A stretch of DNA of 64,000 nucleotides from Paragonimus skrjabini miyazakii. Lineage: Eukaryota; Platyhelminthes; Trematoda; Plagiorchiida; Troglotrematidae. Positions 12,701 through 26,992 of the stretch are shown here, one piece after another (positions within the stretch are counted from its first letter, which is position 1; each line of letters opens with the position of its first letter). The stretch spans positions 65,874 through 129,873 of the forward strand of contig JTDE01000157.1 of assembly GCA_014338405.1 (NCBI GenBank). The letters are read 5' to 3'. Below the pieces are notes generated by a model. It searched no databases and was not told where the DNA came from. It worked only from the letters and a program-made list of their open reading frames with translations. A program made the translations under genes and the position numbers.

Positions 12701-15700
12701 TATGGGGAGTAGTATTTCAGGGTTTGTGGGAGTGTGTAATTTCGGGCTATTTTTAGAGATGGCTGGTCAGCTTTCAAACGACTCGTGGCTAAGTTGAGTG
12801 CCACCGTTATGTATAATTTCATGTTGAGTTCAAATGAATTTGCATTGGTGATATTGCATAACACGGTGACGAAACGTCTCGAGGCTAAAAATAACCAGTT
12901 TGGAAAATAGGCCTAAACTAACAACACTTCGTACGTATATAACTAGCTGGTTTACTAAAGTCCAGCGAAAGTTTGTAAGCATATTGTGACTGAAAAGTGA
13001 TATCTGGTTATTGTGCTTGAGACGCTAGTGTGTTGGTCATTACTTATGGTATACTTAAACAAATCATCACGTTGAAACTTTTGGTCCGAGTTGCTTGTTG
13101 GTGATAAACTGGTTGTTGACTAATCTGCTGATATTTGTAATCTAACGAACATCAAGACCGTAATGCACCTCATAGTTTACGCTAAGGATTAGCTACAGCA
13201 CTTGCAAAACTACTTCCACTGCGAGTTAAGTAGTATAAAAAACTATCCGTATAAAAAAAACGATCAAACATTAGTGTTGTTCAACAGACAACAATTAAAA
13301 TTCCCAGACTCAGTTACTGGAGACATCCACTTTGCGTAATAATTTGAGCTGGTAGTCACTTCTCTACTAACCAATTTTATCTAACTAACAGGACTTAAGC
13401 TGAGATGAACTCCATGCCATATTATTTAAGGCGTTGTTGGTATCACAGACATCTCACCGCCTTTACGAACTGGTATGCGTTATTTTTATACTTAAGACCC
13501 ATGGTTGCTTGTTTACTACTTAACAGTAAATTATGCAGCCGATGTTACCAGAAATCACATGTTCTGAAGTGTGCCGAAAACTGAAGGTGCCAAGCGTGGT
13601 GTACTCTTAACTCGTGAACCTACGAGCAATACGAATGCTTAGCCAAGAAATTATACTGGTCTGACATCCAACGACAGATGATGTTGAGATGGAATTCTGG
13701 CGTGCACTCATCAACGTCAATCAAGCCGTTCTATTTATCAACGTTGCCTTGATACCTGCATATGATGTAAAAGTGCGCAAAGAAAGCTGTTTAGACGGCA
13801 CATGACTCAACTCTTCTAAATCCACCCAAAACGACTTGGCGTACTGAACTTGTAACTACAACATAAACCTCTCTGGTTGTTGTAGTCTGCTGTCATTTAC
13901 CGTCCTCAGTGATCCTTCAGCTTGAAAAGTGTTTTTGTGGATCCTATCTGTGTACAGTTGTAGTTAACACAAGCTTGACGTTGATTCCATCGTGGTCCGT
14001 GGTCAGTAAAAGTCCCCGATCGCTGCATTCTTTACGTCGGAGTTACAGAAGCCATCTATATCAAAAATGTCACGTTCGCATACACTAGTTAAGTTCGCCG
14101 AAACTATCTAGGCTAAACCACAAGTTAACTAATAAACCACATACGATGAACAACCTCTTCGTGAACCCCCTGCACAATTTACATAACCACGGACTGACAA
14201 AGCTGGTAAAGTATAATCAGCCAACTCAGCACGAGGTTTTCTACGGGACTAATTTAGGAACTTGTAAAAAGATCTGACAAGAGACCAAGGTGATCTTATT
14301 TGACCAAAAGCTAGAATTGGCCTGCCATTAGACGAGTATATAAATTGTAACTACTGCGAGTGTCAACTAGCATTTCTCTGTAACTCAACTGAAACCATAT
14401 AAATGATAAAATTCAAATTTAGTCCCACTATAAAACCTTATCGTCTCAAAGAGTTTCGTTTGGTATACGTAACAAATTAGGATAACTGTAAATTTTTACT
14501 TTCAATATCACAATATTCATAATCATACCATTGTTGTCATACCACAGGGTAAACGTTAGTAACAAAAGAAAATATAAACAAGTTGTAGCGGTGACTCAAA
14601 TATATAGTATAACACTATAACAAACCATACTAAAATTCGTTCAGAAATCCTGCAGCTGCATCACTGATCTGTACCTTCAACTTCTAATCTACACATGGTT
14701 GATGTTTCCAGAATGTTAACAATAATGCCGACAGCTACGAGGGCATATTACTTCCAGTTAGAAGTGATACTTCTATTGAACTCATTCTATTGTATTGCTA
14801 AGAACAGTTCTGAAAAGACTTAAATAGCCTCCTAATAACGAATCGCCCGACGCTAATTTCACAGTGTTGTTGGGAAAATTGGTAAGAAGACATGTAACGC
14901 AGTTGAGTAAGTTATTCAGCTGTTCTCCAAACTAGTACGAGCTTTCAGCCTTAATGAAAGAAGATGAGCGTAAAGTATCCAACGGAGATCAATCAAAGTT
15001 TCACCAGCCTGAAAAGTCCCTAAAAGTATAATCGACAACTATTTACAGGTCAACACTACACAACACACACTGGTACCTCATTAGTGGCATGAACTTCCTA
15101 AAAGTTTGAAGATAGGATGCCACAGATTAAAGCGGTTAATCAAACTGAGTTATCTTCCGGGATTTCCCCGTAGCATTTGACAAAGTTAATGGAGAATTTC
15201 TGTGTTAAACCTCATTCGTAGCCTTCAAATGGCTCTTAATTCTGTGGATGGCTAGGTATCTCAAATACCCATGCTACAACATTGAGTTTGATGCGGTGTC
15301 ATTTAGATGATACTCCACTCACCCACAGAGAAAAAGGCACATTAGGGTTTTTATTGTTCTATCACTGTCCATTTTATTTTTGCTTCAAGCGCCATGGCAT
15401 GTGAGCTCAACGTTACCATTATGCCTTGACAGTTCAGAAATGTGATGCATAGTGGATAACACTCTAAAAATGTGAGCTGCCGCAGTTTTTATTATCAGGT
15501 CACCATGCAACCGCCTCAATTTCATACCTTCAAATATAGAGTGTTTCACACAGGTCAGTCATCCTACACGTAGTAATTTTATTAGATGGGAACTTGGATT
15601 CTACTATCCAAGGTATCTATGACTCTCTCTGCTAACCGCAAATGGATGACAGAAGATTAACAGGATATCTGAGTTGTTAGCGGGGTAGTTTGAGGTATTT

Positions 15701-16329
15701 GTGATAGATAACTCTCCCATGATGTCCAACTCACCAGCATGCCATCACTTTATTATGCTGAACACATCAAATGATTGAACTGGTCTGTATGGAATGTTAC
15801 CCGCTCCATCGAGATGCAAAATGCTACTTCGGAATTGGGATAGCCTCACTCCTATGTTTCTTACTATCAATTATCCTTCACAGTCCATGAGCAGGTTCAA
15901 AAACTCAGGTAGCACCTTCTCCCTAGCTTATGGTATTGTTATGACATATTGCCGAGAAAAACTAGGGCGCAAATTGCTCTTGTCAACCTGATTCAATCGT
16001 TGCATGACAGAAACATTCAGTTGTCATTGAAAGATCAATCGTATGGGGATTTTAGGCAAAGTTTTGCTAAGTGATTCGGAAAACTGTTACTTTACAATGG
16101 AAGTATAAACAGATCTATGTTTTACTGTCGTCTTTTGCACCAGTTAACAAATCTCAGGTGGATTTACTGCTCGGACAATGAGGTTGTTCACCGGTGTATA
16201 TTTCGCAACGCCGAATAACTGTCGACCCGTCACATACTCCTACATGCCAGCCGAGAATTTACCGCACAGGACATTGGATAGTGAGAGCGCAGACAGTTGA
16301 GTAAAACCGCAGGACAGCTAAGCGACGAT

Positions 16330-16640
16330 GTATCCACGAAATATTAAGAGCCTGTCTCTGCTGTTGGATAAAGTAGGTAAAGTGAGGACCTCAAGATCGC
16401 TTAAATCACTGGTTAAAAAGGCTTTCCGAGATGAGGACGTATCAAAACAGTTGACTTGTCTGCAGCCTTAACCTTTCCAGTTTTTTTCTACTTCTGTTTT
16501 TACTCACTTTTATCTTTTTTTGTTTTTACTATGGCTTGGATACCATAAGTCACCGCCTCGATGAGGGATAGCTTAGATCACAATATCATCTACCCAGAAC
16601 GTCACAACTGTCATCAATTAGTGAATGATTGAACTAGTGA
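16330..16640 (+). mobile_element. RTE-like LINE 3' tail, copy R3
   Basis: Third, more diverged copy of the 4415 repeat. It shares acgaaatattaagagcctg at about 16337, the aatcactggttaaaaaggct block, a pyrimidine-rich stretch at 16480-16530, and the block tagcttagatcacaatatcatc that parallels tgggccacaatattctctgg in R1. No ATG tail is retained. It is non-coding in all frames. Confidence 0.5.
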
Positions 16641-18179
16641 AGTAATGAATTAATTAGTTAACTAGTCAGTTGTGTCGGCCTCCGACCGATTTGGAGAGCA
16701 GGGCACAAAAAACGAAAGCTCATTTCAAAATCTGGTTCACCTTCTAATGCGAAAAGTTGTTTTAAGTGGATCAATTCTGTGTACTTGCGAGCAGGCCTAT
16801 TTTTACTTGCTCAGTCTTCCATAACTCATTGCAATTGATGAAACGATTTCATAGATAGCCTGAACTATTGTCCCTGAGGTCCCAGATGAATTGTATGAAA
16901 TACAGACAACAGTTTTTCACTGTCACAGTATGTCAAATCTGAAACAGTCCGTCTAAATCTTTAGTGGAAGCATCATTATTATTTGACCATAGACAGAGCT
17001 GGGGATGTTAATTCACACTTTTATTCACAGTCTTCAAACAACACAGCATTCTGTATAACTTTGAAGTAGCGTACGACTTTATGTGCCATTGACGAATGAA
17101 GTTTGATTGATTCACGTTTAAGTGTTCGTTTCTGAGGTACGCTTCCTTTTAAGTGTTCTGATTTCATCTATATTTATTGTTGTTTAATATGCAAAATGAT
17201 ATTTAACCATTTTGAAACAAACACTTTCACATCGACCCTTTCCTTTTGTATTACTTATCACTCCAACACAGAACCAAAGATTTACAAGCATCACCGTATA
17301 TTTGATAATTTGTAAAATTTCCAAGATAGACAGCAATTCTACGTCAACTAGTTTCTTTGTAGTGCAACGTATCATTGAATACGACAGATATTTAATGAAA
17401 AGTTGATTATGTAATTGAAACAACATGATCTGCATCAAATTTGCTCTTAACAAAGTTCATGCTTAACCTGTGAGAATGCATATATTCATATATACTGATA
17501 CTCACAACTTCTGAGATTGCACCCCTTAAATAATCGCCCAGCTTACTGACCTAAAGCATTAGTGACAAATCAGTGACCTGACAAATCGAAATTAAACTAG
17601 CCACTGTTGTGGTGGAAACGATGGGTAAACTTTGTCTTCCGGAGTGGAAAACTGGCTTTTGTCATAAAACATTGAGAGACATTATTGCTATGGTCAAGGT
17701 TCAGATACGTAAATATTTGAATGTAAGCGTTTCACCACTTTTATTTACAATACACAAAATTAGATTAATCAGAATAGACCTACACTGATATGTAATCATG
17801 CGCAGACACACATATGGATTTACATATGCATTATATGTATATGTATAATCGGGCTCGTGGATGCTACACCATCTTCATATTGCATCCCGACGTTTGTCTT
17901 CCGTCAAATATTGTTCACACGGTGCAGATCCAGTGACCTTGGTAGCGTGACTTTAGACCAATAGGGATCTTGTGGATTTGACAATAACTTGATTAGAATG
18001 GTTTACTGAGACAATTGATGTTCAACTGAGTGGTTGGGTGCTTTATTTGCATGGCATGGACCACAACACAACAAGCGGTGTGTATCTCGCTACTACTTAC
18101 TATCACAAGTCGAAAACAAATTAGAAAGGTGATCAGCTCACAAACTACCCTGTCCAGTTCTGATTTCCTTTATCGTCTT

Positions 18180-19565
18180 GAAAACCTGCCCCACCGAATT
18201 GGCAAAACCGCTTGCAGTATTTTTTAATTGCTTATTGTCAGCTGAAATTGCACCGAAAGCCATTAACCAGTTCAAACTCACATCTGTGTTTAGAAATATG
18301 TGGACCCAACAAGCTGTCGACAAATAACGCCACTTTCAGTGGTTTCCAAAATGCTAGAGTTTACTAGATGTCCCTCTCCAGACAAAGATTAAAGATCTAG
18401 AACTTATTATCAAGGAGCAGCATGGCTTCCATAATGGATAGCCATGCGCCCTGAATCTGCTTTTTGCCCGTAATCTTTGGACACAGGCTTCTGACGCAGT
18501 ATTGGTCACTGGTGTAATTTAGTTTGACTTCTCCAAAGCCTTTGGCGGGGTTGATCACTTCACCTTCATCTGGAAAATCCGTATGTACTATGGCTTCGAT
18601 GAGCACCTACTCAAATGGCCTAACTTAGGTTAAACGTCAAGATGATTGGCGGGTCATCAAAGTGGTTTCCTGCCACCAGCGGCGTTCAACACAGATCAAT
18701 CCTAGGACCCCTGCTGCTGGTTTTTTTTAACCCACTTTTCAAACCACTTGGAGAAGTCAAATCACCGATGTTGTTGCACGTCCAAGACAAAATCTCTGGC
18801 GTGTTCCGGGACGCCCAGACGATATAATAACCGTACAGAATTAACTATACCAGTGATCCATAGGTAGCAACTTACCGTTCGATGTCGACAGATGTAAGAT
18901 CATGCGCATTCGATATCGAAATTTTTGTGATTATTCTCTTGGTGATAGAAAGCTACTCTTGTCAGTGTATGAAAGAGCCACAGTCACCCTAGAGACAGAC
19001 ACTTTATGTCTGTTTAAAAATCGAATATTCATGGCTAAAATGGCTCTACTAATTTTGAACTTCTGAGGAAAAATTTGTGAAACATTCAACACTAAAGTGT
19101 TTCCCACTATGCTAGCCCCCATAATCTGTCCAAATCTGCAAACGAATATTAAGGCGTGTCGTCTGTAACTTGAAAGAGATTGATTATTGAGATTATTCAG
19201 AGATGGCCGTTTGAAGTATGGATCTCAGAAAAATCCCCACCCAGAAGGACTAGCAGAATTAAATCGATTCCCAACTAATTGAAGACATCTCAGGGAGACC
19301 TGACTCTGGCCCTCAAAATACTTCACATTACGGGTCATCCATTTGCACATCTCCTCTCACTAAGTGAACATAAACATTTAACGGGCCACCCGCGGAAATT
19401 GGTTAATGGAACAGGCAGGTTACTCTGAAGGAAGAATTGCCTCACAGTAGAGATCTGTTCGCATTGGGATACATCGCCCAACTCTGTGGTCATGGGCTTG
19501 ATAAAACCTGGAGTTCATGCTGATTTGGAGTGTTTAAAGCTGCTGTACGGCCAGAAATTTCCTCA
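18180..19565 (+). pseudogene. Decayed CR1/jockey-type LINE reverse transcriptase
   Basis: Translation in shifting frames gives consecutive landmarks of a non-LTR reverse transcriptase. The first is a region equivalent to 'PISVVSKMLE' (about 18335). Next come a QHGFHNG (18419) and CALNLLFARNLWTQA stretch, then FDFSKAFGGVDH (about 18520, motif A, with an Asp before FSKAF). TSGVQHRSILGPLLL (about 18670, motif B, normally SGVPQGSILGPLLF) follows. Downstream is a C-terminal ILHITGHPFAHLLSLSEHK segment at about 19320. Many stops and frameshifts make it inactive. The motif C YADD block is not cleanly readable. The clade call rests on these motifs, not on a search. Confidence 0.72.
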
Positions 19566-22500
19566 TCAAGAACAGCGTGTATGATAACACAACGAAAGTA
19601 ACGTAACATATTCCTGTGTGTGATGCATAATAAACGGAAAATGATTCAACGGTTCATCGGCGTCGACTTAAACTCATCTGGTACTCGGTTACTGGTCTTT
19701 GTCTGACTGTTGCCCACAAAGTATAGACAGGTTGCAAACTGCGAACTGACTGACTCATAAGGCTTATAGACCTGCCTTCTTGTTTTATGTTTAAGGATTT
19801 TCTACCGCACATAATTTGTTTCTTTCTCTGTTCTCCCCCAAAAAGTGTTACTTCGTTTAGGTCTATTTTTTATTTTGTTTCACATGAAAATATTGGTGAC
19901 TGAACGCACGGCACGCAAGGTACCGATCACTAATTTTTGTCATTATTGTTAAGCAGAAGGTTGTGAATACTCATATGATAGAAAATAGCTTGACGTAAGC
20001 ACAATTTTCGGATCGCTTAATACTATTCGTAATTCGGTACAATTCTATTGCACATTACTGGCTACAACTAGTAGTAAACATCTGCTTGTGTGTAGCATAC
20101 CTTTCCACAACTTCTTTTAATCAAGTACAGCACACTGAAACACAACCGTTGACTTCACTTCGAGTGCGAAAAATTTTTCTGGATTGTATCTTCACAGTCG
20201 ATTGATAAAAGAAGTACGATAGCTAACAGAAAAAAAGATCATACTTATATGCAACGGAGGTGATAAGTGTCAGGAGGACAATTTCACGCTTATTCACGGC
20301 TTGTGAATTCTGATGCCTGACGTGTCTGGTGCTGATGAAATGCAGCAAGATAGAAACAGCTGTCCACAATCTCGATGACGATCACCAACAGCAGTTGTTT
20401 TAAAACCATATAGAGCCCTTTTGGAACCGTACCGAAGGTTTTCTAGTTTCCTAGTAAGGCAAAGTGGATTACTTTCGAACAACTTCTTGAGTGTGTAACT
20501 TCGAGATATGTAGCCCTCAACCTTCAGTCGTGTAAGATCATGTGGGCCAAATCATTTATTTCTCAACTGGATATTTACAAAATGTCACAGTCTCCTGTTC
20601 CGGGAATTGACGCTGAAACTAACTTCAAGGAGTTTACTTTCATCGAGACTGTGATATTGAGCTTATTACGTGACTTGTAGGCAACTCGCATCCAGCGTAC
20701 GAGCGGAGCCAGTCTCGAGTGTCCGGATCAAATTCAGGTATGATAGGATCGTAAACAAAGATGAGTTGTATATATCTTCCAAGAACTTCAGTTGCTTACT
20801 TACACCGCATTACACTAGTAATCATTTGAGCTACCTGAAACTATCTTCTCCAACGTCTGTTATACAGCTGATGTCTGCAACATTTGTTTGCAAGTGAACT
20901 GGCTATGCATACAATGCTGTCTTGCATCTCAGTCATCTAACTATTTTCTCTCAACTTTTTAATTCACATCTCTTTTTATTTGTGAAAATTACCATATTAA
21001 CTGTCGGTTTGTTCTGAACAGTTTAACATAACTCTAGAAGTAGATAAATTATTACAACTCATTCTAACTTGTACTTTCTAGATGAACCCCAAGACGGTGT
21101 GTGAGCCGTATAGCTTTTTTAAGTAATTCACGAATAATTGTTGTTGAAGTACCTTAATCTTTCGGGTCACATTGTTTAAATTCGCAATTGTATGAAACAA
21201 AAAATCTACTGTACTTCATAAAAAACGTTGTACACAAGAATGAGCCATTCAGTGTCGTCTTTCCAAATGATCAACCGCCAGAGGATAAACAATACTGCGG
21301 CTTTTATTATGAAGCGCTTATTAACCGTTCGCCATGAAGGGATTGCTCACAATTCGATTATTTCAAACGTTGTGAAGTATCACCAGTTAAACATCGACCG
21401 TGTTTTGACTGTTACATCAGGCTTTCTTGTGATACACGACAAGAAAACTAGGAATCTCTGGACTGATATAAACACTCCGCTTGTAATCATAAAGTTTTTG
21501 ATTTCTCAAAACTGACTAATATCCTCTGTTCTATATGATATCACGTCTTGTTTTGCTCTCTGGGTGTAGCTGTAAGAAGTAACACAGTACACAGTTCATG
21601 GCCAGACCTGAGGTATAAAAATTCGCATCAAGCTTGACTCAATTCAATTATATTCGCCTTTCCAATTTGAAATCCAAAAGCTACCGAATGCCATTGATTG
21701 GGATCATTAAAGAATGTAGCTGCAAACAGTCGTAAGCAGTGGAATTGATGTCGTTTGTTATCTTATATGTCCCTAACCTTCAGTAGCAAAACTCGTTTTT
21801 AACTGAAAGTACTAATCAAAACAAATGGTTTCAAAACTGACAGCAATTAAAACTAATGAAAGTTTTCTTGTCTCTTTTGGCATTCTAACTTTTTTGTCAT
21901 AATTTCCGTTGTTTTCGCTATTCACCAATCATGTTCGTTCTATGATTTCGAATTGGCGCTCTCGTTGTCCACTTTTTGCCAAACTTAGTTGTATAAAAAC
22001 ACATTTGCTTGACATTTTATGTGTCCCATGTGATATAAAATATCAATTTCCGGCATTACGCCCTGCCAAGCCATTAAGGCATTCGTTCTTCAGTTTCCAA
22101 ATTGCAATCAGATCATTCAAAACCAGTCGCTTGTTTTTTCCACTCAAGTCCTCATTTTAGCGCGTTTCTTTAAAAATGGTGCATGTTGCGCAGACCAAAT
22201 AATGCAACACATTAATATTTTCATCAAAGACGCTAAAAACTACTTTTGATTACATACTCCAGTTGCCTGTCGTTAATGCTGTCGTAATGCTGGGCAATTC
22301 TGTTAAAGTCGATTCAAGAGCACAATCAGGAAGAAAAACATCTTCCCCTGACACATAATCATAAAAAGCATCTTTCATTCAACGGACTCTAAATTAGGTG
22401 TGGCAAACTCTATTTACCAGAACAAGATAATTACTGTCAGTTTTTGGTAATAGATCCTGAAAGCATAACGTTGCTCTTTCACAATGACTGTTCTTTCCAC

Positions 22501-23194
22501 TCGAGCTTCAAACAGACGTATTGAATGTGATATGTGAACTGGAAGTAAATCATATGCGGAATATAAAGCACTGTCTGTCTATGAACACCATCTACACTTT
22601 GATCTGTTATTTACCGATTATCAACATTTTTCTATGAGACCGTTTACTGTAGGATCAAGATGGATGGATGGATGATTGGGATAACTATTTTGGTCATAAA
22701 TCGATTAAGCCGTAGAGTTTGTAACTGTAATGCAAATACCAGGAACACCAGAAACGCACTTAGGGCTGGTGGTTGAAGGGTTATAACAAACTTTAGCACT
22801 TTTAAATACCTTCCACATAAAATTTGTGAGTCGGTTACAAGATTATGGTTAAATCTAGTCATACGGCTGTAGAACTTACCTTCATAAAAGCAGGAAAATC
22901 AGATGTACTCAGATGTTTCATCATCCGTTACGTTCAATCTTTGCACACAAAGCAAAGTTTGTAGGAGTCAAACAGCTAGAAAATTCAAATGACAGAATCG
23001 AGTGAGGTGAACTAAACCACTTCCCTCATTTACATCTTTGTATGGGTTTTGATTAGTAGCATGTGTTAAACTGTATGAATAAACTGGTGGCCACTTTGTT
23101 CAATTTTTGGGGAACTACTGATGAGTAATCAGATATTTGGTTAGTTTCAGGCTGAGCCTCATTCACCGCTGATCCCCAGGTTCACATTAAGATA

Positions 23195-23315
23195 AACTTT
23201 CCAACCAGCCCTGTTTGAAAAGAAGCACTGGACTCAAATTTCCCTCTTTTTAGGACTCATTAGTAGTGTACATCCTAGCCGCGGCCGAGACCAGAACTTC
23301 AGCCACGCAGAAATG
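23195..23315 (-). mobile_element. Hammerhead-type short retroelement, copy E, partial
   Basis: Minus-strand copy of the 9483 element. The complement of ctaggatgtacactactaat, a stem-II-like segment, GAGTCCAGTG and the CTTCTTTTCAAACAGGG block all align with copy A. The CTGANGA core is changed to CTAATGA and stem II is disrupted, so the ribozyme should be inactive. The tRNA-like head is mostly missing. Confidence 0.6.
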
Positions 23316-23608
23316 TAAAATTTTAGAATTCTCAGCTAACTGTCTAAAGGCACTTAGTGGTCAGTCGATAACCAAAAATAAGATACAAAATACAGATTGT
23401 AACAGTCCCTGGTTGGTTCCCCAGCTTTAAGTTACAGATAATGTAATGGATTGGAGTAATCAGGTTTGGTGACCTATTGTAGCGAAATGGCGTCCAATAA
23501 AGCACAATCTTTATTGTCCAACACGCTAGTTCACATGCTACGCGCGCGCTCACGTTTATGAGTCAGAATTCTAGTCCACAACACCCCAAGTTTTCCGCTC
23601 ACGCGTCG

Positions 23609-24027
23609 TGTGCACTTCTGTATGGTTTATGTGGGTGATCGGCGCCTTGTACCCGGGAGTTTTCCGTCTGCCAATCTTCGTCCGTTGGTCCGATTCCGTT
23701 GAGCGATGGCTCGTCCGGTCTCTCGTATTGTCCTCCATCTATCCACTGTGGGCTTTGACTGTCCTCCACGACCGTGTTGAGATATTCCCCCGAGTGTTGA
23801 AATAATCGAGCCTCCGATTTGGTCATCCATCCTATTTTGCGTGCCATGTCTCACCCGTTGGTCCGATCCGATCGAACAATGACTCATCCAATTGCCCCTC
23901 TTGTCCGCCATCCGACAGTTTAGGGTTTGTGGACGTGCCTCCTCCCCGCGTTGAGGGATTCCGCCGAGTGCTCGAATACTCGCCCCTCCGGCCTGACAAT
24001 CCACCACACTATGTACTTCCATTTACC
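23609..24027. repeat. GC-rich tandem duplication, period about 173 bp
   Basis: Two full units (23682-23854 and 23855-24027) begin with ccgttggtccgatyc and share blocks such as gatggctcgtcc/aatgactcatcc, the gttgagrnattccnccgagtg block and the ctcctcc/ctccacg region. A partial third unit lies upstream from about 23609. The units are diverged. The stretch is clearly GC-richer than its surroundings and is open over most of one minus-strand frame, giving two related peptide repeats (for example RVFEHSAESLNAG and RLFQHSGEYLNTV). I recognise no protein family. It could be a fragment of a repetitive element. Confidence 0.6.
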
Positions 24028-26065
24028 CTCAAAATCAACCGCGTTGTTACGACGAATATTAAAACAAGACGGCAAAATCGACAAATATCGAATTCTGTTG
24101 AGGTGGCACTCGGATTGTTGCATAGAGTCACACATTGCTTGCAAAACAGGGATGTCGTAATTGTTGACATTTAACTACAACATATTGGAATTCTTTTACG
24201 GCAAAACGCCCCATTTCTGTCTGTTCCCTCTAGGTTGTTAGCACTCGTTTGTACTACTCTGTCGACCCCCTTCTGAGATGGTGGTGGTCGTTTTTTCATA
24301 GGCCAAGGAAATAAATCTTAGTTTCTCATTCACAACAAAAAACAGGTACGTACCAATGAGTCGGACATTACTAACAACCTTCAGAATGAAACTTTTCAAT
24401 CATCCTACTGAAAAGTCATGGTATCCAATTTAATTTCCTGATCGATGACACGTGGATAGCTTCACAGTGCACTGAATGAAGGCAATGTTCTTATATTCTA
24501 ACTCATCGAAACTTCAAACTTTTGAAGTCTGGCTAGTGTGTTGATAAAATTACAAATTTCCACGGCATATTATAGAAGTTAGACTTACATACTTAACGTG
24601 CCGTCTGAATACTACACCTAATTCATATAACATGCCGTTCGGACACTGGGAGATGCAAATCAGGTGCACAACCGGAAAACAGCTTGTACGTAGTGCAAGC
24701 ATGGCATACTGTGCCATCCCGTGGATAAACTTTTCCTCTCACAATTGCTGATATAATTCAGAGGAGAGTGGGGCTTCATGTCTCTCGTTGAAACACTAAC
24801 AAGATTATCAGGTGGTCTCAGAAACTGGACTGCAAGTTTAGTCCAACTTAACTCTCAGCATTTTTGATGCGGTGTTGTCACTTAAACTTATATGCGTATA
24901 CATAAAGTTTTTAGTAATGTCCGATTCACAGGGTCCAATAGCACCACGCACGCCAAAGGGTTGAACTCATGGGCTGTGAATGAGCCCGATGTTGGCATCC
25001 AGACACTTATCACCAGTGTTGCATATAGGTGTGGAAAATACTTCTCTTGGCTGTTACACTTTATCGTGTCAAAGACTAAAACTGACCAGTGAAAGAGCCA
25101 CAAAGTGTGTCGGAATACTTCATTGGCTGTCGCATTCCGATAAAATTTTTAAATTGGGCTTATTTCTTGTGTGTTTTCAGTATAAAACAGATGACTTAGA
25201 TTTGAAGTCGGAGATAATTTAACAACCTCGTCACCCGGTTGCTAACCCATCCAACTTTAATCATCAGTCCAAATGCACCTTGCTGATCTCACGTCAACAA
25301 ATGAGATTCCATGAGTATTTAAGACGTTCATACTTAATCTGCCCTCTGAGTCACATTACTGGGTCTGAGAGAGTCTGGTGATAAGGCAACCACAAGTCTC
25401 GTTTATATTTGGTCAAGCATTATTACAAGAACTTTGTTCTTCCGAGTTCATAACAGTCCACTGTTGTTTTGTAGACAGATTAGGAAGTGGTCCTCCATCT
25501 GTCAGAATGTACTGATTGCACATTTCTTGTCATGTGAAAATTGGGACACACCTTTTGACAAAGTGAATTCCTCCAATAATCTTACAATCACAATGCTAAA
25601 CGTGCCTTTGTATTTAGTAGAACTCATCCACTCTCCCACGACTGTGGCGATTAGCAAAGTCATGTTTCATGAACTCACATTTGGACTGAATAATCCAAAA
25701 CCTCCTCAACCTTGACAGGTAGAATAGAGGTGAGCAGGCTTGAACTTATCACCCTATGATACCGCCTGCTGCAAATGTTTTTCAATCAAACCAGCCGTTG
25801 GCCACATAAAGTGAGACATCTTTGTCTAAACATTCTGCATGGCATGACCAGTTGCTCAATTCGCGATTAGGCTAAACACCACAGCTAATTACTCATGCAT
25901 ACTACAGACAAATATGTACAGACCTACGAAAACCGTTTGCAATAGAATTTAACCACAAGCGTTATATCAGCGTTGTAATGTGTTACTCTGTTAGTGAAGT
26001 GGGATTTTTATGCTGAAACATTCAAGCTAACCTGTCAACATTGTGTCTCACGTTAACCTTTGCAG

Positions 26066-26163
26066 ACGTTCAATCTGACAGGGATATGTCGACACCAATC
26101 ACTGTCTTCAATTCGTGTGACGACTACCGGCTCCCATCCAGTCGATTCAGTCCAAATGATGCG
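26066..26163 (+). CDS. Exon C of the CH-domain gene
   Basis: A 98-base segment with a strong acceptor (cgttaacctttgcag) and a perfect donor, gcg|GTAAGT. It is open as VQSDRDMSTPITVFNSCDDY followed by RLPSSRFSPNDA. It enters in phase 1 and leaves in phase 0, matching the phase 1 end of exon B and the phase 0 entry of the first CH exon at 42581. The peptide is polar and Ser/Pro/Asp-rich, which suits a flexible N-terminal region ahead of the CH domain. No domain is recognisable. The splice signals are the strongest in this part of the window; membership in this gene is inferred from phase and strand across a 16 kb intron. Confidence 0.6.
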
Positions 26164-26849
26164 GTAAGTATATCACATGTACATGTTAGGTTGTATGCAT
26201 GTTCTGAGGTTGAGTCTCCCCACAATTGAAAATCATCCCTTACTGGGGTTGTTCTCTTAAGGATTCTTGGGTAGTCAAGCCCAAATTAATCAGATGGTAT
26301 CTTCGGCTTAAAAAACTGTAGAATGCGCAGTCTGTGTATACTGTGTGCTTACGAGCTACAGCTAAAGCTTTAAAAATATTACTGTACACCGGCACATGAG
26401 TTACCCATTCTTGGTCATGAAGCCTGACACGTCAATCGAAATGCCTGCTTTTCAGAGTTGTGGGGAATACTTTCAAGCTAGGCCTCAGCTAGTTTATCTG
26501 TTGTTAGTCGGCGTTCATGTTAACAAGGAGTCAGCTCGTTGAACACAAGTTGGGCTTCAAAATCAGTCAGGTAGTCACAGGTCGGCTAATGGTTTGTTCA
26601 TGAAAATAACTTCCGAAGACGGTTCATCCGGAGAATAGCATTAGCTACGAAGGAATATTCATTAAACACATACAAGCAATAATAATTTTTGGTATTACTC
26701 CTCTGACAGCGCGCACAACGTACACAACATACAGTAGGGCTTAGTTTATTTCAACTTGAGTTCCCAATGCCTAAGGTTCGGCTTACTGTTTTCCTCGGTG
26801 CCTAACTCAATATCCAAGGGGGCTTTGAAGTTGAACTTCATTCAACTTT

Positions 26850-26992
26850 GTTCACAGCTGTCCCTTTCAGGCATATATTCCAGTCAGCTCCTCTCGAAAA
26901 GAGGCAAAAGACTTGAGATTCGCTCTTATCAGAACTGGTCAGTAGTGCACATCGTTTTGATCACTCCGTTACTGACCTCACATTATACAGGA
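26850..26992 (-). mobile_element. Hammerhead-type short retroelement, copy F
   Basis: Minus-strand copy with the tail, the TTCGAGAGGAG block (complement of ctcctctcgaaaagagg), a hammerhead-like stretch (complement of cagaactggtcagtagtgcac) and the gaggtcagtaacgg head. The core reads CTGACCA instead of CTGANGA, and the region between B box and ribozyme is shortened. Predicted inactive. Confidence 0.6.

Larger units (their letters stand above)
6980..26065 (+). other. Putative 19 kb intron with retroelements
   Basis: No convincing exon was seen between the donor at 6980 and the acceptor at 26065. Inside lie the hammerhead element at 9483, a LINE tail at 16330, a CR1/jockey-type LINE at 18180, an antisense hammerhead-type repeat at 23195 and a GC-rich tandem duplication at 23609. 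I recognised nothing in the rest, notably 10-16 kb and 19.6-23 kb. Confidence 0.4.

Noticed and set aside
24888..25222. Overlapping open frames on both strands
   Set aside because: Frames overlap on both strands with no domain, no splice sites and no repeat partner in the window; likely chance.
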